Both the position numbers and the translations under genes were made by a program. Shown here in pieces: positions 45,433-56,600 of a stretch of 64,000 nt of DNA. Numbering within the stretch: position 1 is the first letter of the stretch; every line of letters starts with the position of its first letter. Location: NCBI GenBank assembly GCA_902362865.1, contig CABIYE010000013.1, forward strand, positions 1-64,000. Reading direction: 5' to 3'. The notes beneath the pieces were generated by a model. The model was not told where the DNA came from and did no database searches. It saw nothing but the letters and a program-made list of their open reading frames with translations. This DNA is from Clostridiaceae bacterium (GTDB lineage Bacteria > Bacillota > Clostridia > Lachnospirales > Lachnospiraceae).

Positions 45433-45882
45433 ATGTATACAATCGGACAGGTATCTGAGATGTTTGGACTGCCAATCTCAACACTGCGCTATTACGACAA
45501 AGAAGGACTCTTTCCAAATATAAAGCGCACTTCCGGGATCCGCAGATTCGGTGAAGCAGAACTTGAAACCCTTCGGGTTATTGAATGCCTGAAAAAGTCA
45601 GGTCTTGAAATCAAAGACATCAAACAATTTATAGAATGGTGCGGTCAGGGCAGCGAAACTTACCCACAGCGCCGGGATCTGTTCATAAGGCAAAAGGAAC
45701 AGGCAGAAGCCGAGATTGCACGTATGAACCGCGTTCTCGCCATGTTGAAATACAAATGCTGGTATTATGAGCAGGCAATCAAAGACGGAAACGAGGAGCG
45801 GCTTCGCTCTCTCACTCCGGAGACCATGCCGGAAGAAATCCGGGATATTTATCAATATGCACACTTTGACAACTTTAATTGA
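45433..45882 (+). CDS. MerR family transcriptional regulator
   Basis: 149-aa regulator. It begins MYTIGQVSEMFGLPISTLRY, the winged helix-turn-helix of the MerR family, continues YDKEGLFPNIKRTSGIRRF, and then has the dimerisation coiled coil about residues 80-120. There are no metal-binding cysteines at the C-terminus (only one Cys before it), so a small-molecule or aldehyde-type effector is more likely than a metal. The start at 45433 has AGGAGG six bases upstream; ATG at 45427 abuts the ribosome site. It is divergent from the alcohol dehydrogenase gene. Confidence 0.88.
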   Translation: MYTIGQVSEMFGLPISTLRYYDKEGLFPNIKRTSGIRRFGEAELETLRVIECLKKSGLEIKDIKQFIEWCGQGSETYPQRRDLFIRQKEQAEAEIARMNRVLAMLKYKCWYYEQAIKDGNEERLRSLTPETMPEEIRDIYQYAHFDNFN

Positions 45883-45885
45883 AAC

Positions 45886-45999
45886 TTAATTCTCCTGCTC
45901 CGCAAGCATAACTTTAATAAGGTTTGTCTTATCTACATAGTAAAAACCTTCTGTCTGCAGCTTTTCAAAATTCTCAATACCAATGGGCAGTTTATTTTT
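45886..45999 (-). pseudogene. Remnant of an AAA-ATPase/PD-(D/E)XK-family gene
   Basis: A frame of about 37 codons with no start codon reads KLPIGIENFEKLQTEGFYYV, then DKTNLIKV. This is the N-terminal signature of the AAA-ATPase-like proteins (PF09820 type) that are abundant in Clostridia. The rest of the gene is missing. A second short frame at about 46083-46172 (ends ELWQLLK) is another unassigned fragment. Confidence 0.7.
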
Positions 46000-46190
46000 C
46001 TATTGTACAGAAATATTATGGAAAACCTACCGCCATTTTTTCATTCTCTGTACCCTTTCCACTGCCCGGCTCATTCTGCATTTTACTTAAGCAACTGCCA
46101 AAGTTCCTTCCGGTCACTGTCGGAAACGCTTAATACCTCCGCTTCTACCAGCTTCGCATATGCTGCTGTCAAGTAAGGATCAAAGATTTT

Positions 46191-46845
46191 TTATCCTTTC
46201 ATTAACTTCTTCTCATCTCTTTTCACTCTGCGTTCCAACTTTTTCAGGTCTTCTGCCGGGGGCAAATCCTCCGGCTTTATTCCTCTCTGTCCCAACATCT
46301 CTCTTACACTTGAATTATTCTGAACATGTTCATCTGTTATAGGAGCTTCGCCATATAATTCTTTTTGTTCCACATTATAATTAGTCATTTCTGTTGCCAG
46401 ATTTTTAGCAGCTATGGTCAATGTTGGAAGGAAATCTGCCAGAGGTCTGTTCTCTTTTACTCTTAGACGTTCTTTCATGTCCTTTGTAGTAAATCCGCCA
46501 AAAAGCGCCTGGTCACCCTTGGATCTTATTCTTCCAAAGCCAGCATCATCCACTCCACGTTCGTAAATATTCTGAGACAACCTTTTTTCAGACTCTCTTA
46601 ATTTCTCTCTTGCATTCAAATTTTATCATTTTCGTGACGCCACGAAAATGATCGTTTACATTTCCACCTGCATTCTCACAAGATATCATCGCTTTCTTTA
46701 TAACTAACTCGAAATTTTCCCACCTGGAATATCCTAACAATGGCTGCAATTCCCTGGCATACCAAAATTCAATTGCTCCATCTTCTGATATATGAATAAC
46801 ATCATCAAAAAGTTTTTTTAATTTTCCAATCTTTTTTTCATCCAT
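46191..46845 (-). pseudogene. dinD: dinD-like pseudogene with frameshift and internal deletion
   Basis: The N-terminal part (46620-46845, starting MDEKKIGKLKKLFDDVI, then FWYARELQPLLGYSRWENFE) and the C-terminal part (46191-46619, GDQALFGGFTTKDMKERL, then IKPEDLPPAEDLKKLE) match the two ends of DNA-damage-inducible protein D, but lie in different frames. The central part, which in DinD carries the QNGDP...GQTYFA region, is missing. The gene is therefore decayed. It sits in a stretch of other remnants. Confidence 0.8.
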
Positions 46846-47013
46846 GCGATTGCTATGTACCTCCATATAATTACAATTGCAGAATCCTCGGATATCTTCC
46901 TATGAAACAGTATCATATACATCGATACCCTGCATATCTGTTTTTCTCGATTATCTCTTGTATTTTCAATGTATATTTGTGTTTGCATATTGTTAAAAAA
47001 ATAATCCATAACT

Positions 47014-47586
47014 CTATAATTGCTGTTTTACCCGCAGTGGCTCTGCATATCTCAATATACGTCTATATTGTTCCTCATTCGCTTTTATCTTATCTACGAT
47101 CTCTGTATCAATATACGATTCCAGACGAAGCATATCGCAGATACTCCGCTCAATGTCGTAGATATTATAGCAGCCAAATTCCGTCTCTTTTTTTCTCGCA
47201 CCTATTAAGTAATGATTCGTCGAAAAATAATGCCGTGTAATCGGAAAAGCCATACCCAGCAAGCTACGATCCGTCCGCGCCGTGGCAACAGACAAATATT
47301 CCGGCTCTTCTTTAAGCATACCCTGATAATAGAGAGCGCTGTCCATGCAAACGATCGCCCTGGGGTCGCTAAGACAGACTTCTATGCATTTATAGTCTGA
47401 TGGTTTCGCTTCCTTTTTTCCTGCCAGCCAATAATATCCATGACATACTTTTTCCAGATGCCCCTCTTCTGCCATGACCGCTATCTGGCGGTTTGAAAAC
47501 CCTTCTTTCAGAAGCTCTTGCGTTCCTATATATCCTTTAAACTTCTGGTATACCATTTCCAGCCTGTCATATGTACTGCGCCTCAT
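47014..47586 (-). CDS. AbiEi-family antitoxin-like protein, orphan
   Basis: 190-aa protein with an N-terminal winged helix (YIGTQELLKEGFSNRQIAVM, HLEKVCHGYYWLAG) and a C-terminal region (AIVCMDSALYYQGML, YNIYDIERSICDMLR) as in AbiEi antitoxins of type IV toxin-antitoxin systems. No AbiEii nucleotidyltransferase toxin gene is adjacent; the downstream gene space holds only the dinD remnant. The start at 47586 has GGAGGG upstream. It may be an orphan kept as a regulator or a relic. Confidence 0.75.
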   Translation of the reverse strand: MRRSTYDRLEMVYQKFKGYIGTQELLKEGFSNRQIAVMAEEGHLEKVCHGYYWLAGKKEAKPSDYKCIEVCLSDPRAIVCMDSALYYQGMLKEEPEYLSVATARTDRSLLGMAFPITRHYFSTNHYLIGARKKETEFGCYNIYDIERSICDMLRLESYIDTEIVDKIKANEEQYRRILRYAEPLRVKQQL

Positions 47587-47771
47587 ATCACCCTCCTGAA
47601 TTGCATTTTTTCTTACGCACATATTAGCATTTTTCGCTACACATGTCACCATTAAAGCGGATAATCTCCGTTTCTTCTTTCACAATCAAAAATTCCCGGC
47701 AACATCCCACTGTCTTACTATTATGACAAGGAATATCGCCAGGAATTCTATACTTCATTTACTTCACTTAT

Positions 47772-50700
47772 TTACTTTTCAAACTTCTCCATGAATCTCT
47801 GGATAATAATCGCGCATTCTGCACGGCTTGTGTCACCCTGCGGGTCGAGACGGTAAGAACCATCTTCATTTTCTTTACCGGCAATGATTCCGTTGGCTAC
47901 TGCCCACTTCATTGCCTCTTCCGCAAATTTCGTTACCTTATCAGCGTCTGTAAATGCGCTGATATCGGTCGGTTCTTCAGATTCATATTCCATATGCTTC
48001 GCGTAACGGTACATCATCGTTACCATCTGCTCACGGGTAATCGGATCATTCGTTCCAAAGTATCCGGAATCTGTATAACCCGTAACGACCTCCGCTTCAG
48101 CCGCCCAGATGACTGCCTTTGAATAGAACTGTCCATCCGGTACATCCGGGAATTTTGTTTCATATTCTACTTTCGGTTCCCCATTAAGACGGTAAAGAAT
48201 CGTTGCAAACTGTGCACGTACCAGCGTTGCGTATGGTGAGAAATGCGTAGGATCTGTACCCGTCATGGTTCCTGCAAAGTAGTTGTAGTATGCTGCATTG
48301 TAGAACCAGTCATCTTTCACTACGTCTACATATGGCAGTCCCTTGCTTTCCAGAGCCTCTGCCGCTTTGTCAAGCGCTGCAGCCGCATCATCAATTTCTT
48401 TCTGTGTTGCATCTGCATCTGCCAATACTTCTTTCGCCTGATTCAAAGCTTCTTCGTAAGCTGCCCAGCTTTCTTCCGTATACTTAGCTTTCTCGGTATC
48501 CGCTATTGCTGCCTTAACCGCTGCTTCCAGTGCCGTTTTGTCTGTTGTATCCGGTTTCTCTGCTTCCTTCACTGTTACCTTGAAGGTCGCTGTCTTTCCT
48601 TCGTACGTTACTGTTACCGTCTGTTCGCCGGTCTTAGTCTTGTCATAGCCGCTTACTTCGCAGTCCGTTACTGCAATGTCCTTTACTGAACCATCACTAT
48701 AGTTAGCAGTTACCTTCATTCCGGTAAAATCAAGATTTTCACCCTTCTTATACTCCGTCTTTTCCGGTGCCGTAACAGCAAGCGATACAATCTCTGCTTC
48801 CGGCTCTTCTGTCTTTTTCTGTCTTACCACTTTCACCGTATAATCTGCATAAGTTTCATGATCCTCTCCATAAACCCGGAATGTCATTACAGAAGCCTCA
48901 TCTTTTACGTCAAATTTCTGTGCAATAGAGTCATTCACCAGTTTTCCGTCTATATAGAGCAAACCATATGTATCCGCAATCTTTGTTGTAATGGCAGCTT
49001 TCTCTGTCTCTTCCGGTACAGTGACCGTATAAGTCTTTGTTGCCGCATCAAAATCTGTCGTTCCAACATCTGACTGCATACTTTCAATCTCTGCATGATT
49101 GGAATATCCGGTCGCAATATACACTTCCTCTACCAGCCTTGCAGAATTCTCACCGGCTTTTCCTGAGAAATAAATCCGCAGCACATCATAATCTTTCTGA
49201 TTTCCGTCACCTTCCGTTACACTTACGGTCTGTGCTTTCTGAACAATCTCATCCGGTATCGGAATCTTAACTTCATAAATCGCATCATCACCGCTGTAAT
49301 TCAGAACCTCTTCATAAATTATCTGACCTTCAATTGTAATTTTGAGAGTCTTGCCGTTATCAATCTTTGCAAGTTTTGCAACAATATAATTATCTTTTTC
49401 TTTATTAACCGCCATACGGTAAGAGAAATCTTTATCTGCCACAGCATAACGGGATGTCATCCCATTCAGCTCATTGTCGCTGGATGTACCCTGGGATCCA
49501 TTTTCCCACAACTGATGCAGGTCGTCAAATTCATACTGTCCGTATCCGGCCTTTGTTACGTCAATCTTAACCTGATTGGTTCGTCCTTCTTCCTTCTGTG
49601 CAAGAATTCTTGCTTCTGCCTCAGCCGGATCAAGGTCATTTCCTGTGAAATACCAGTAAATTCCATAACGCTGTGTATGTTGTCTGTAATGTGCGGAGAA
49701 CACAAGCTTCTGGTCTGTCCCATTCAGTTCAAAACGAAGCTCGTCGCCATCATCCACTCTTACCAGATATTCATTGATATTTTCAATGAAATCTTCTGCT
49801 GTTGTTTCTTCAATAGACAATGTTTCCGTTCCAAGTACCGCACGTTTTCCATCTTTTGGCATCGCCTGGGAACCATTTACAATCTTGCTTCCCGGAAGCA
49901 TAACACTGGCGCCGCATCCTGAGAATTTATCCATTTCCTCTGTCCCGAGTTCTGCACTGAGAACCACCGGACCATATTTAAAACCAAACACGGTTTCGTC
50001 ATCCGGAAGGCCATAAGCACGTACTTCCATGGGAAGCTGTATCTCTACTGTGTCTCCATCCGCCCATTCTCTGTCAAGGCAGACATATCCACCGCTGACT
50101 ACAACCTCTTCCTTCTTCCCATTTACCGTTACCGTCGGCTCTCCGGCAATCCAATCCGGGATTCTCAGATACAGATTCATATCTGCTGATTTTCCGCCTA
50201 ACACATGAACTGTAAACTTTGATGTATCCTTATCCGGAATCGAAGTTGTCTGCGTCAGTTTTATATTCTGCTCTTTCCACTCTGCCTCAGAACTTAAATA
50301 CTGCGTTACATAAAGGTTCTTACCCTTCTTGTAGTAAATGCTGTCGCCAAGCTTGGTGAAATTCTCCATACCGCTTCCGGTACAGCACCAGAACTGGTTT
50401 TTATTTACATCTGTGTTACCATATACCTTAAAATAACCAGTAGCCATTGGTTGGAAATAGGTTGTCATACCCGTCTCCGGATTAATAGAAGAAATAATCG
50501 CATTGATGAAAGTGTTTTCATAGTAATCAGCATATTTCTTGTCTCCGGTAATCTTATAAAGCTCCCGGGTCATCTTCAACATATTATAAGTATTACAGGT
50601 CTCACAGTTACACTGGGTACGCTCTGCATCCAGAATATTATCTGCGCCAAAGTGCTCCCACTCACTGTTTCCTCCGGTAATATAAGTATGCTTATTCACA

Positions 50701-53591
50701 ACCATATCCCAGAAAGCTTCTACGTATTCCAGATAGATTTCTGCATCTACCTCTTCACCGTCCAGCATCTGTCCATTTAAAGTACGGTAGCGGTTTAATG
50801 CTCCTACAAATTTCGGAATCTGCGTATTGGCATGTTTGCCATTTAACACATTGGCATTTCCGGAAAGTACGGATTCAAACAGCCACGTCTCATCGAACTG
50901 CGCAGCCGCTTTAGCATGTTCTGCTTTTCCTGAATATTTATAGAGCTCATAGAGACAGTCGTTCATACCGCCGTACTCAATCCCGAGAACTCTTCTCTTC
51001 ATACTGTCATCCCATTTGCTGACCCTGTTATAAATCCAATCGCCAAGATTAGAAGCTACGGCAAGTGCCTCATCATTATCGGTATATTTGTATACATCCA
51101 CCAGACCTGCCAGAATCTTATGCATGGTGTACCACGGCACCCAGTTGCCTCCGCTGGCAGTTCCTTCCATAATATCGAACTGCTTTTCAATATTATTCTT
51201 GTCTTCAATCTGCGCACCGAAAATAAATCCTGTGCCAACTGCGTCCTGACACGCTTTCAGTCCACTGATAATGGTATCAAGCTGCGTTTTCATCCAGGCC
51301 TTGTCTCCTGCATTATCCGCCGTCAGATATGCCTGCGCGCACGCCGTCATATAATGTCCAAGCGTATGGCCGCCAATGTAGCTGTTCTCCCATCCGGTAT
51401 AAGGGCCGACACCCTTGGTATCCAGACCGGCCGTCTCACGGAATCTGGACAACAGCCTGTCTGCATCAAATGTCTTCAGGAAATCAATATCCTTCTGAGA
51501 AATCTGAGCATAATAAGAATTGGTTACATCCACAGTTCCCAGTTCAAAATCTTCCATCCCCTGCATTTCCGTAACCGCAAGTACATTGAAATCAAAAGTA
51601 ACTTTCTGGCTTACTTCTCCTCTGGATACCGTAGCGGTAAGTGTAACAGCTTCATCCGGCTTACCAATTGCCGGACGCGTCACAGCGCCGTCTTCTGCAA
51701 TGACATCTTTCTTACTGCTTTCCCACACAATCTTACTTCCGTTCATACCCATATCCGGAAGTTCCAGCTCACTCGCTGTCAGTTCGCCCTCTTTCAGGTT
51801 TTTCTTAAGCTCAGCAACATCTGCCGCCACACGTTCTTCATCCGCCATCTGTAAATACTTATCTACATACAGCAGAGCGACTTCTTTTTCTGTCATGGCA
51901 TAATTATATACATCAAACCGTGAAATCGTCCCTTCATATCCCGGGTCAGCCCCGTAAAGAGATAATCCCAGATATCCGATTGCATCCGCAGGATCTGTTA
52001 CGCCATTTTCCAGAATATCCGTAATGTTACACCCGTGATTCACACTTCCAATCAATTTTCCATTAATATAAAGCTGGGCTGTCTGATTATCATTGAATAC
52101 CATTGTAGCTACGGTATCTGCTCCCGCTTCAATCACATCCCCTACATCAACATTATGTTCATCACCGGAAACCACGCTGGATTTAACGGAAAGCACGGTC
52201 GGTCCCCATGCGCGGATCGGATTCAGAAACACATAGTCCGCAGTACCCTTTGTTCCCAGGTTGAAAATCCATGCGAAAGCCTTCTGGGAAGTATTAAACT
52301 TCATATCTATTGTGAAACTCTCGTCACCTTGCTCAATAATCTCCTGCGGAAGCTTTACATATTTGGAATGATTTGCATTATCTGTAAAGTTAAGCTGTTT
52401 CTCTCCATTTTCAGCAGTCGTCACGTCCGCAGCAGAAAGTCCGACCAGCGCAGCGTCTCCTCTTCCCTGGCTATCAACAAGCTTACCGTCTTTTACCGTC
52501 ATATCATAACTTACCCAAAGCTGCTCTTCTTCCGTAAGCTGTGGTTTTTTCTTTACCGTTACCGTGAAGGATTTTGTATCTTCCACATCCCCGGATTTAA
52601 TCACTGCCGTAAGCGTTACCTCTGTATCCTCTGCCTGGCGTACCACCTTTCCTGTTTCAGAAATCACATCTTTATCCGTACTTTCCCAGGTAATCGTACT
52701 TCCGTTCGCTCCCTTTTCCGGAAGGCTGATATCAGCCGTAATAGCAGATGTGTTCAGCCCGCTAAAAGGATTCAGGATAGATTTATCAGCCACGACAATC
52801 TCTGCATCCGTCATCTCTTTTTTGCCCTCTTCATACAGTTTGGCAATCTGGTCCGCATTCGCAGCAGTATCCAGTAAAATCACCTGATCCAGCCTTGCTT
52901 TCAGATAAGAGCCTTTATACTCAGAACCATTATAACCAATTGCCTTCTCCGCACCATTGTCAACAATCTGATCTGCAGTAGTTCCGGTTGAAACAAACTG
53001 AGACTCACCATTTCTGTACATGGTTACTTTTTTTGTCTCATTGTCAAATGTAACCGCAATATGCGTCCACACCCCTGCCGGGAAAAATTCGTCTCTGGTT
53101 CCACTCATATGTACTTCATACACTCTGGTACCGATAGAAAGTACCAGCGGTTCTTCATCATTGAGGGAACTTAAGTACCAGCCATCCTGATTCCACAACT
53201 GTTTATTCCAGACAAGAATCTGCTCACCGGTCATCTTTTCCTGCGGATTAATCCAACAAGAAAAAGTCAGGTTGGACGGATTTAAATCTGCTTCCGCTCC
53301 AAGACTTAAATAACTTCCTCCATTCAACTGGAGCGCCTTTTCTCCTATAATTCCTTCAACAAACTGATAATCGGTACCTTCTTGCGCATTTATGCTCTCA
53401 TCTCCCGACCATTTCTTCACGACGGTCTGCCGCTCACTCGCAATGCTGTCGGCCACATTTCCCTCAAATTCCAACTGCATAACACAATTTTCACCCATTG
53501 CTTCTACGGGTTCCGCCGCATAGGCAGGAACTGAAGTAAGTACTGTGGCTGCCGCCAGCAAAACTGCCAGTATTCTACGCTTCATTCTCAT
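47772..53591 (-). CDS. SLH-anchored GH127 beta-L-arabinofuranosidase, multimodular
   Basis: 1939-aa surface enzyme. Order: signal peptide; LamG-type sandwich (about 30-240); Ig-like domain; second LamG (about 360-590); Ig-like domain; GH127 barrel (about 690-1300); cadherin-like domain (about 1520-1615); Big_3; FIVAR; three SLH repeats. GH127 enzymes use a Zn-bound Cys nucleophile, and both cysteine boxes are present (TQCNCETCNTYNML and FWCCTGSGMENF). They release L-arabinofuranose with beta linkage, as in extensins and some arabinans. The C-terminal Big_3-FIVAR-SLH cassette is closely similar to that of the GH78 protein. It is the third gene of a probable operon with the two GH43 genes. Confidence 0.9.
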   Translation of the reverse strand: MRMKRRILAVLLAAATVLTSVPAYAAEPVEAMGENCVMQLEFEGNVADSIASERQTVVKKWSGDESINAQEGTDYQFVEGIIGEKALQLNGGSYLSLGAEADLNPSNLTFSCWINPQEKMTGEQILVWNKQLWNQDGWYLSSLNDEEPLVLSIGTRVYEVHMSGTRDEFFPAGVWTHIAVTFDNETKKVTMYRNGESQFVSTGTTADQIVDNGAEKAIGYNGSEYKGSYLKARLDQVILLDTAANADQIAKLYEEGKKEMTDAEIVVADKSILNPFSGLNTSAITADISLPEKGANGSTITWESTDKDVISETGKVVRQAEDTEVTLTAVIKSGDVEDTKSFTVTVKKKPQLTEEEQLWVSYDMTVKDGKLVDSQGRGDAALVGLSAADVTTAENGEKQLNFTDNANHSKYVKLPQEIIEQGDESFTIDMKFNTSQKAFAWIFNLGTKGTADYVFLNPIRAWGPTVLSVKSSVVSGDEHNVDVGDVIEAGADTVATMVFNDNQTAQLYINGKLIGSVNHGCNITDILENGVTDPADAIGYLGLSLYGADPGYEGTISRFDVYNYAMTEKEVALLYVDKYLQMADEERVAADVAELKKNLKEGELTASELELPDMGMNGSKIVWESSKKDVIAEDGAVTRPAIGKPDEAVTLTATVSRGEVSQKVTFDFNVLAVTEMQGMEDFELGTVDVTNSYYAQISQKDIDFLKTFDADRLLSRFRETAGLDTKGVGPYTGWENSYIGGHTLGHYMTACAQAYLTADNAGDKAWMKTQLDTIISGLKACQDAVGTGFIFGAQIEDKNNIEKQFDIMEGTASGGNWVPWYTMHKILAGLVDVYKYTDNDEALAVASNLGDWIYNRVSKWDDSMKRRVLGIEYGGMNDCLYELYKYSGKAEHAKAAAQFDETWLFESVLSGNANVLNGKHANTQIPKFVGALNRYRTLNGQMLDGEEVDAEIYLEYVEAFWDMVVNKHTYITGGNSEWEHFGADNILDAERTQCNCETCNTYNMLKMTRELYKITGDKKYADYYENTFINAIISSINPETGMTTYFQPMATGYFKVYGNTDVNKNQFWCCTGSGMENFTKLGDSIYYKKGKNLYVTQYLSSEAEWKEQNIKLTQTTSIPDKDTSKFTVHVLGGKSADMNLYLRIPDWIAGEPTVTVNGKKEEVVVSGGYVCLDREWADGDTVEIQLPMEVRAYGLPDDETVFGFKYGPVVLSAELGTEEMDKFSGCGASVMLPGSKIVNGSQAMPKDGKRAVLGTETLSIEETTAEDFIENINEYLVRVDDGDELRFELNGTDQKLVFSAHYRQHTQRYGIYWYFTGNDLDPAEAEARILAQKEEGRTNQVKIDVTKAGYGQYEFDDLHQLWENGSQGTSSDNELNGMTSRYAVADKDFSYRMAVNKEKDNYIVAKLAKIDNGKTLKITIEGQIIYEEVLNYSGDDAIYEVKIPIPDEIVQKAQTVSVTEGDGNQKDYDVLRIYFSGKAGENSARLVEEVYIATGYSNHAEIESMQSDVGTTDFDAATKTYTVTVPEETEKAAITTKIADTYGLLYIDGKLVNDSIAQKFDVKDEASVMTFRVYGEDHETYADYTVKVVRQKKTEEPEAEIVSLAVTAPEKTEYKKGENLDFTGMKVTANYSDGSVKDIAVTDCEVSGYDKTKTGEQTVTVTYEGKTATFKVTVKEAEKPDTTDKTALEAAVKAAIADTEKAKYTEESWAAYEEALNQAKEVLADADATQKEIDDAAAALDKAAEALESKGLPYVDVVKDDWFYNAAYYNYFAGTMTGTDPTHFSPYATLVRAQFATILYRLNGEPKVEYETKFPDVPDGQFYSKAVIWAAEAEVVTGYTDSGYFGTNDPITREQMVTMMYRYAKHMEYESEEPTDISAFTDADKVTKFAEEAMKWAVANGIIAGKENEDGSYRLDPQGDTSRAECAIIIQRFMEKFEK

Positions 53592-53678
53592 ACTTCCTCC
53601 TTCTACGTAATTACTCGCTTATATTATACTTCTACTCTCAAGAGAAAAAGGTGGATTTTTCTTTAAAAGGTGTAATTT

Positions 53679-56600
53679 TCATTTGCCAAACTTCTCCATA
53701 AATCTCTGGATAATAATTGCGCATTCTGCACGGCTTGTGCTGCCCTGTGGGTCAAGACGGTAAGAACCATCTGTATTCTTTTTCCCTTCAATGATTCCAT
53801 TTTCTACCGCCCACTTCATAGCCTTTTCTGCAAATTCACTTACCTGTCCTGCATCGGAAAAACTGCTGATATCTGTACTCTTTGATATATCATATTTCTT
53901 ATAATCCGCATAGCGGTACATCATAACTACCATCTGCTCACGGGTAATCGGATCGTTCGTTCCAAAATAGCCGGAATCTGTGTAACCCGTAACCACCTTC
54001 GCCTCTGCCGCCCAGAGAACTGCCGTTGAATAGAATTGTCCATCCGGCACATCCGGGAATCTGTTCGTATACGCTGCATCCGGTTTTCCTTCCATTCTGT
54101 GAAGAATGGTTGCAAACTGCGCACGTGGCAGAATCTCATATGGTGAGAAATGAGTCGTATCTGTACCCGTCATAGTACCTGCAAAGTAGTTGTAGTATGC
54201 TCCATCATAGAACCAGTCGCCTTCTTCCACATCTACATATGGAAGCTTCGGATCCGGGTCCGGCGTCGGGTCTGGGGTTGGCTGTGGATCCGGGTCTGGC
54301 GTCGGATCCGGATCAGGCTCCGCAGCCTTCTCTACCTTAACCGTAAGTGTCACCGTCTTCAATTCTTCTGACAGTATCTGCTCTGCCGTCATATTAAAGA
54401 TCGGGAACCCGTCAGCCCCAAAATGTACGGAATTGGCGTAAGCATGTCTTCCTGCGTCAAACAGACCATATCGGTCTTCATCTCTGTCCACATAACTCTC
54501 TCCCCATGCCCTTGCATGGTAAACAATTACTGGATTGCCGTTCTCATCTACTGTAAAGGAATTATGCCCCGGCCCGAAGGTTCCGCTGTAAGAACCTTTT
54601 TTGCCCGTTGTATAATCCGGATCTTCTACAGTAGTTGTAAGATCTGCCGTACTAAGCAGCGGATATGGATATTTGCTCCAACTGTCCGGATCCATCAGAT
54701 CTGCATCAATATCAGCATAGATGACATTCGTCGCATAGAACTGATCCACGGTAGCACATGCATATGCAATAAATATCTTGTCATCATGGAACAGTACAGC
54801 AGAGCCCTCCTGGATATTCTGTCCGTTCTGTAGCACATTCGTCTCGAACGCCATGTCGCCTCGTGAGATGATAACCGGATCGCTCGTGAGTACAGTCGGA
54901 TTATCCGGATCAAAAGTGGTAATCCAGAGCGCTCCCTTCCAATCAGCTCCCTTTGGAGTTACATAGTAGCAGGTTCCGTTCAGCTCGAAAAATGTGGTAT
55001 CAAAGTTGTTCACTCTGGAGGTCTGGGTTTCATGGTTTGTTTCTGTCACATCAATATACCCGGAAAATCCCCAGTTATCCGGATCCATCAGATCATCGCC
55101 TTCGCAGGTAAAGATTCCCTGCCGGTCTGCGCCCCAGCCTGCCATAGAGATGATTCTCCATTTTCCGCCGAAATAGTGAAGCTCCGGCGCCCAGTAAGCT
55201 CCAGGGGCAATACCGTCTTCTCTCTCTCCCCACCAGATTCTTACTTCCTCGGCATCCTTCAGCCCGTTAATCGTAGAAGCCTTGCGGAGAATAATGGAGT
55301 CGTAGTGTCCTCTTCCGGCTTCATTATCACCATTCATATAAGATCCGGTGAAGTAGTACATGCCATCCTTTTCATTATATACAATCTGCGGGTCTGCCCG
55401 GCACTCTACAAGAGGGCTCTCATAGCTGGTACTGCTGATGGTTCCTGTAATCTCATAGGTGCCTTCTTTGCTCAGGTCAAGAGCCGAATCATCCCACGCA
55501 ATGTTCATATCCGCATCTGACCCATCGTTATACGCAACTTGAATCTGTTCCGGCAGAGTAATTTTACTTCCCGGTTTCACGCTGATGCTGCCGTTTTCTT
55601 TGCCATCCCATGTGAAACTTTCCTCCGTCTCCGTTCCGTCTGCAGATACGCTCACCTGCCCATTCACGGACGTACTGTAAATATCACCGAATTTCTTTTC
55701 CAGACGGTCATACTCCTGTGCCGTCAGTTCAAACTGTGAAGATTCCGCAGCAGACGCATATTTCGGCAGTGTTCCGCTGACAGTTTCTTTCTGATACTGT
55801 ACTGCTTCCGGTACTGAGAAGGATGTAAAATCCTTTGTCACAGACTTATAAGACTTTCCGTCTCCGCCTTCCCAGAAAACCGCATATTCTTTTGTTCCGT
55901 TATCGTATTTTACGGTAGGATTCTTTACAATAATTCCCTGCGTATTCAATTCAACTTTTCTCTGATTCTCAAAGAAAATCAAATCTTCCGAATCATAAAC
56001 CAGAATTTCTGTTGAATTATTATCTACCGATGCAATAGCTCCATATGTTCCATCTGGTTTGCGGAAGAGGGACGGGGAACCCATCTTGTATAACCCAGTC
56101 GGATATAATACCGCTTTACTGTGATTCAGCGCCGTATACTCCTTCCCATCCTTTGACAAAGCATAATGCATAACATCTGTACGTTCATTATTTGTATAGT
56201 TTGTCTCTTTATTTTCATCAAAATTCGTCGGCTTTAATGCTTCTTCTGATCCCATATTATATTCATACAATGCAATATAGGTAGCCAGATAGCCTGCCGG
56301 CTTTGCGGCAACCGTAACCGGGAAGTTTCTGGAAACCTTCGCCCCGCCGTAGCTGAATTCTGCTTTCAGCACAACCTCTGTATCTTCGTCAGGACGGGTT
56401 ACTTTTCCCTCATTTGTAATCAGTTCATTCCCTTCCCAGGAAATTGCCAGACCTTCAAATTCCTCCGGCAGCGTAATATCATCCGTCACATAAGTAATTC
56501 CAAGGTCAAATTTTTCTGCAACATACTCCAGCCTTCCCTGTTCTCCATCAGCGATCACCTGTACCTTAAAGTTCTTATCAATCGCCATGCCGGAAGCACT

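Noticed and set aside
47014..47586. Complete AbiE toxin-antitoxin system
   Set aside because: Only the antitoxin-like gene is found; no nucleotidyltransferase toxin lies next to it.
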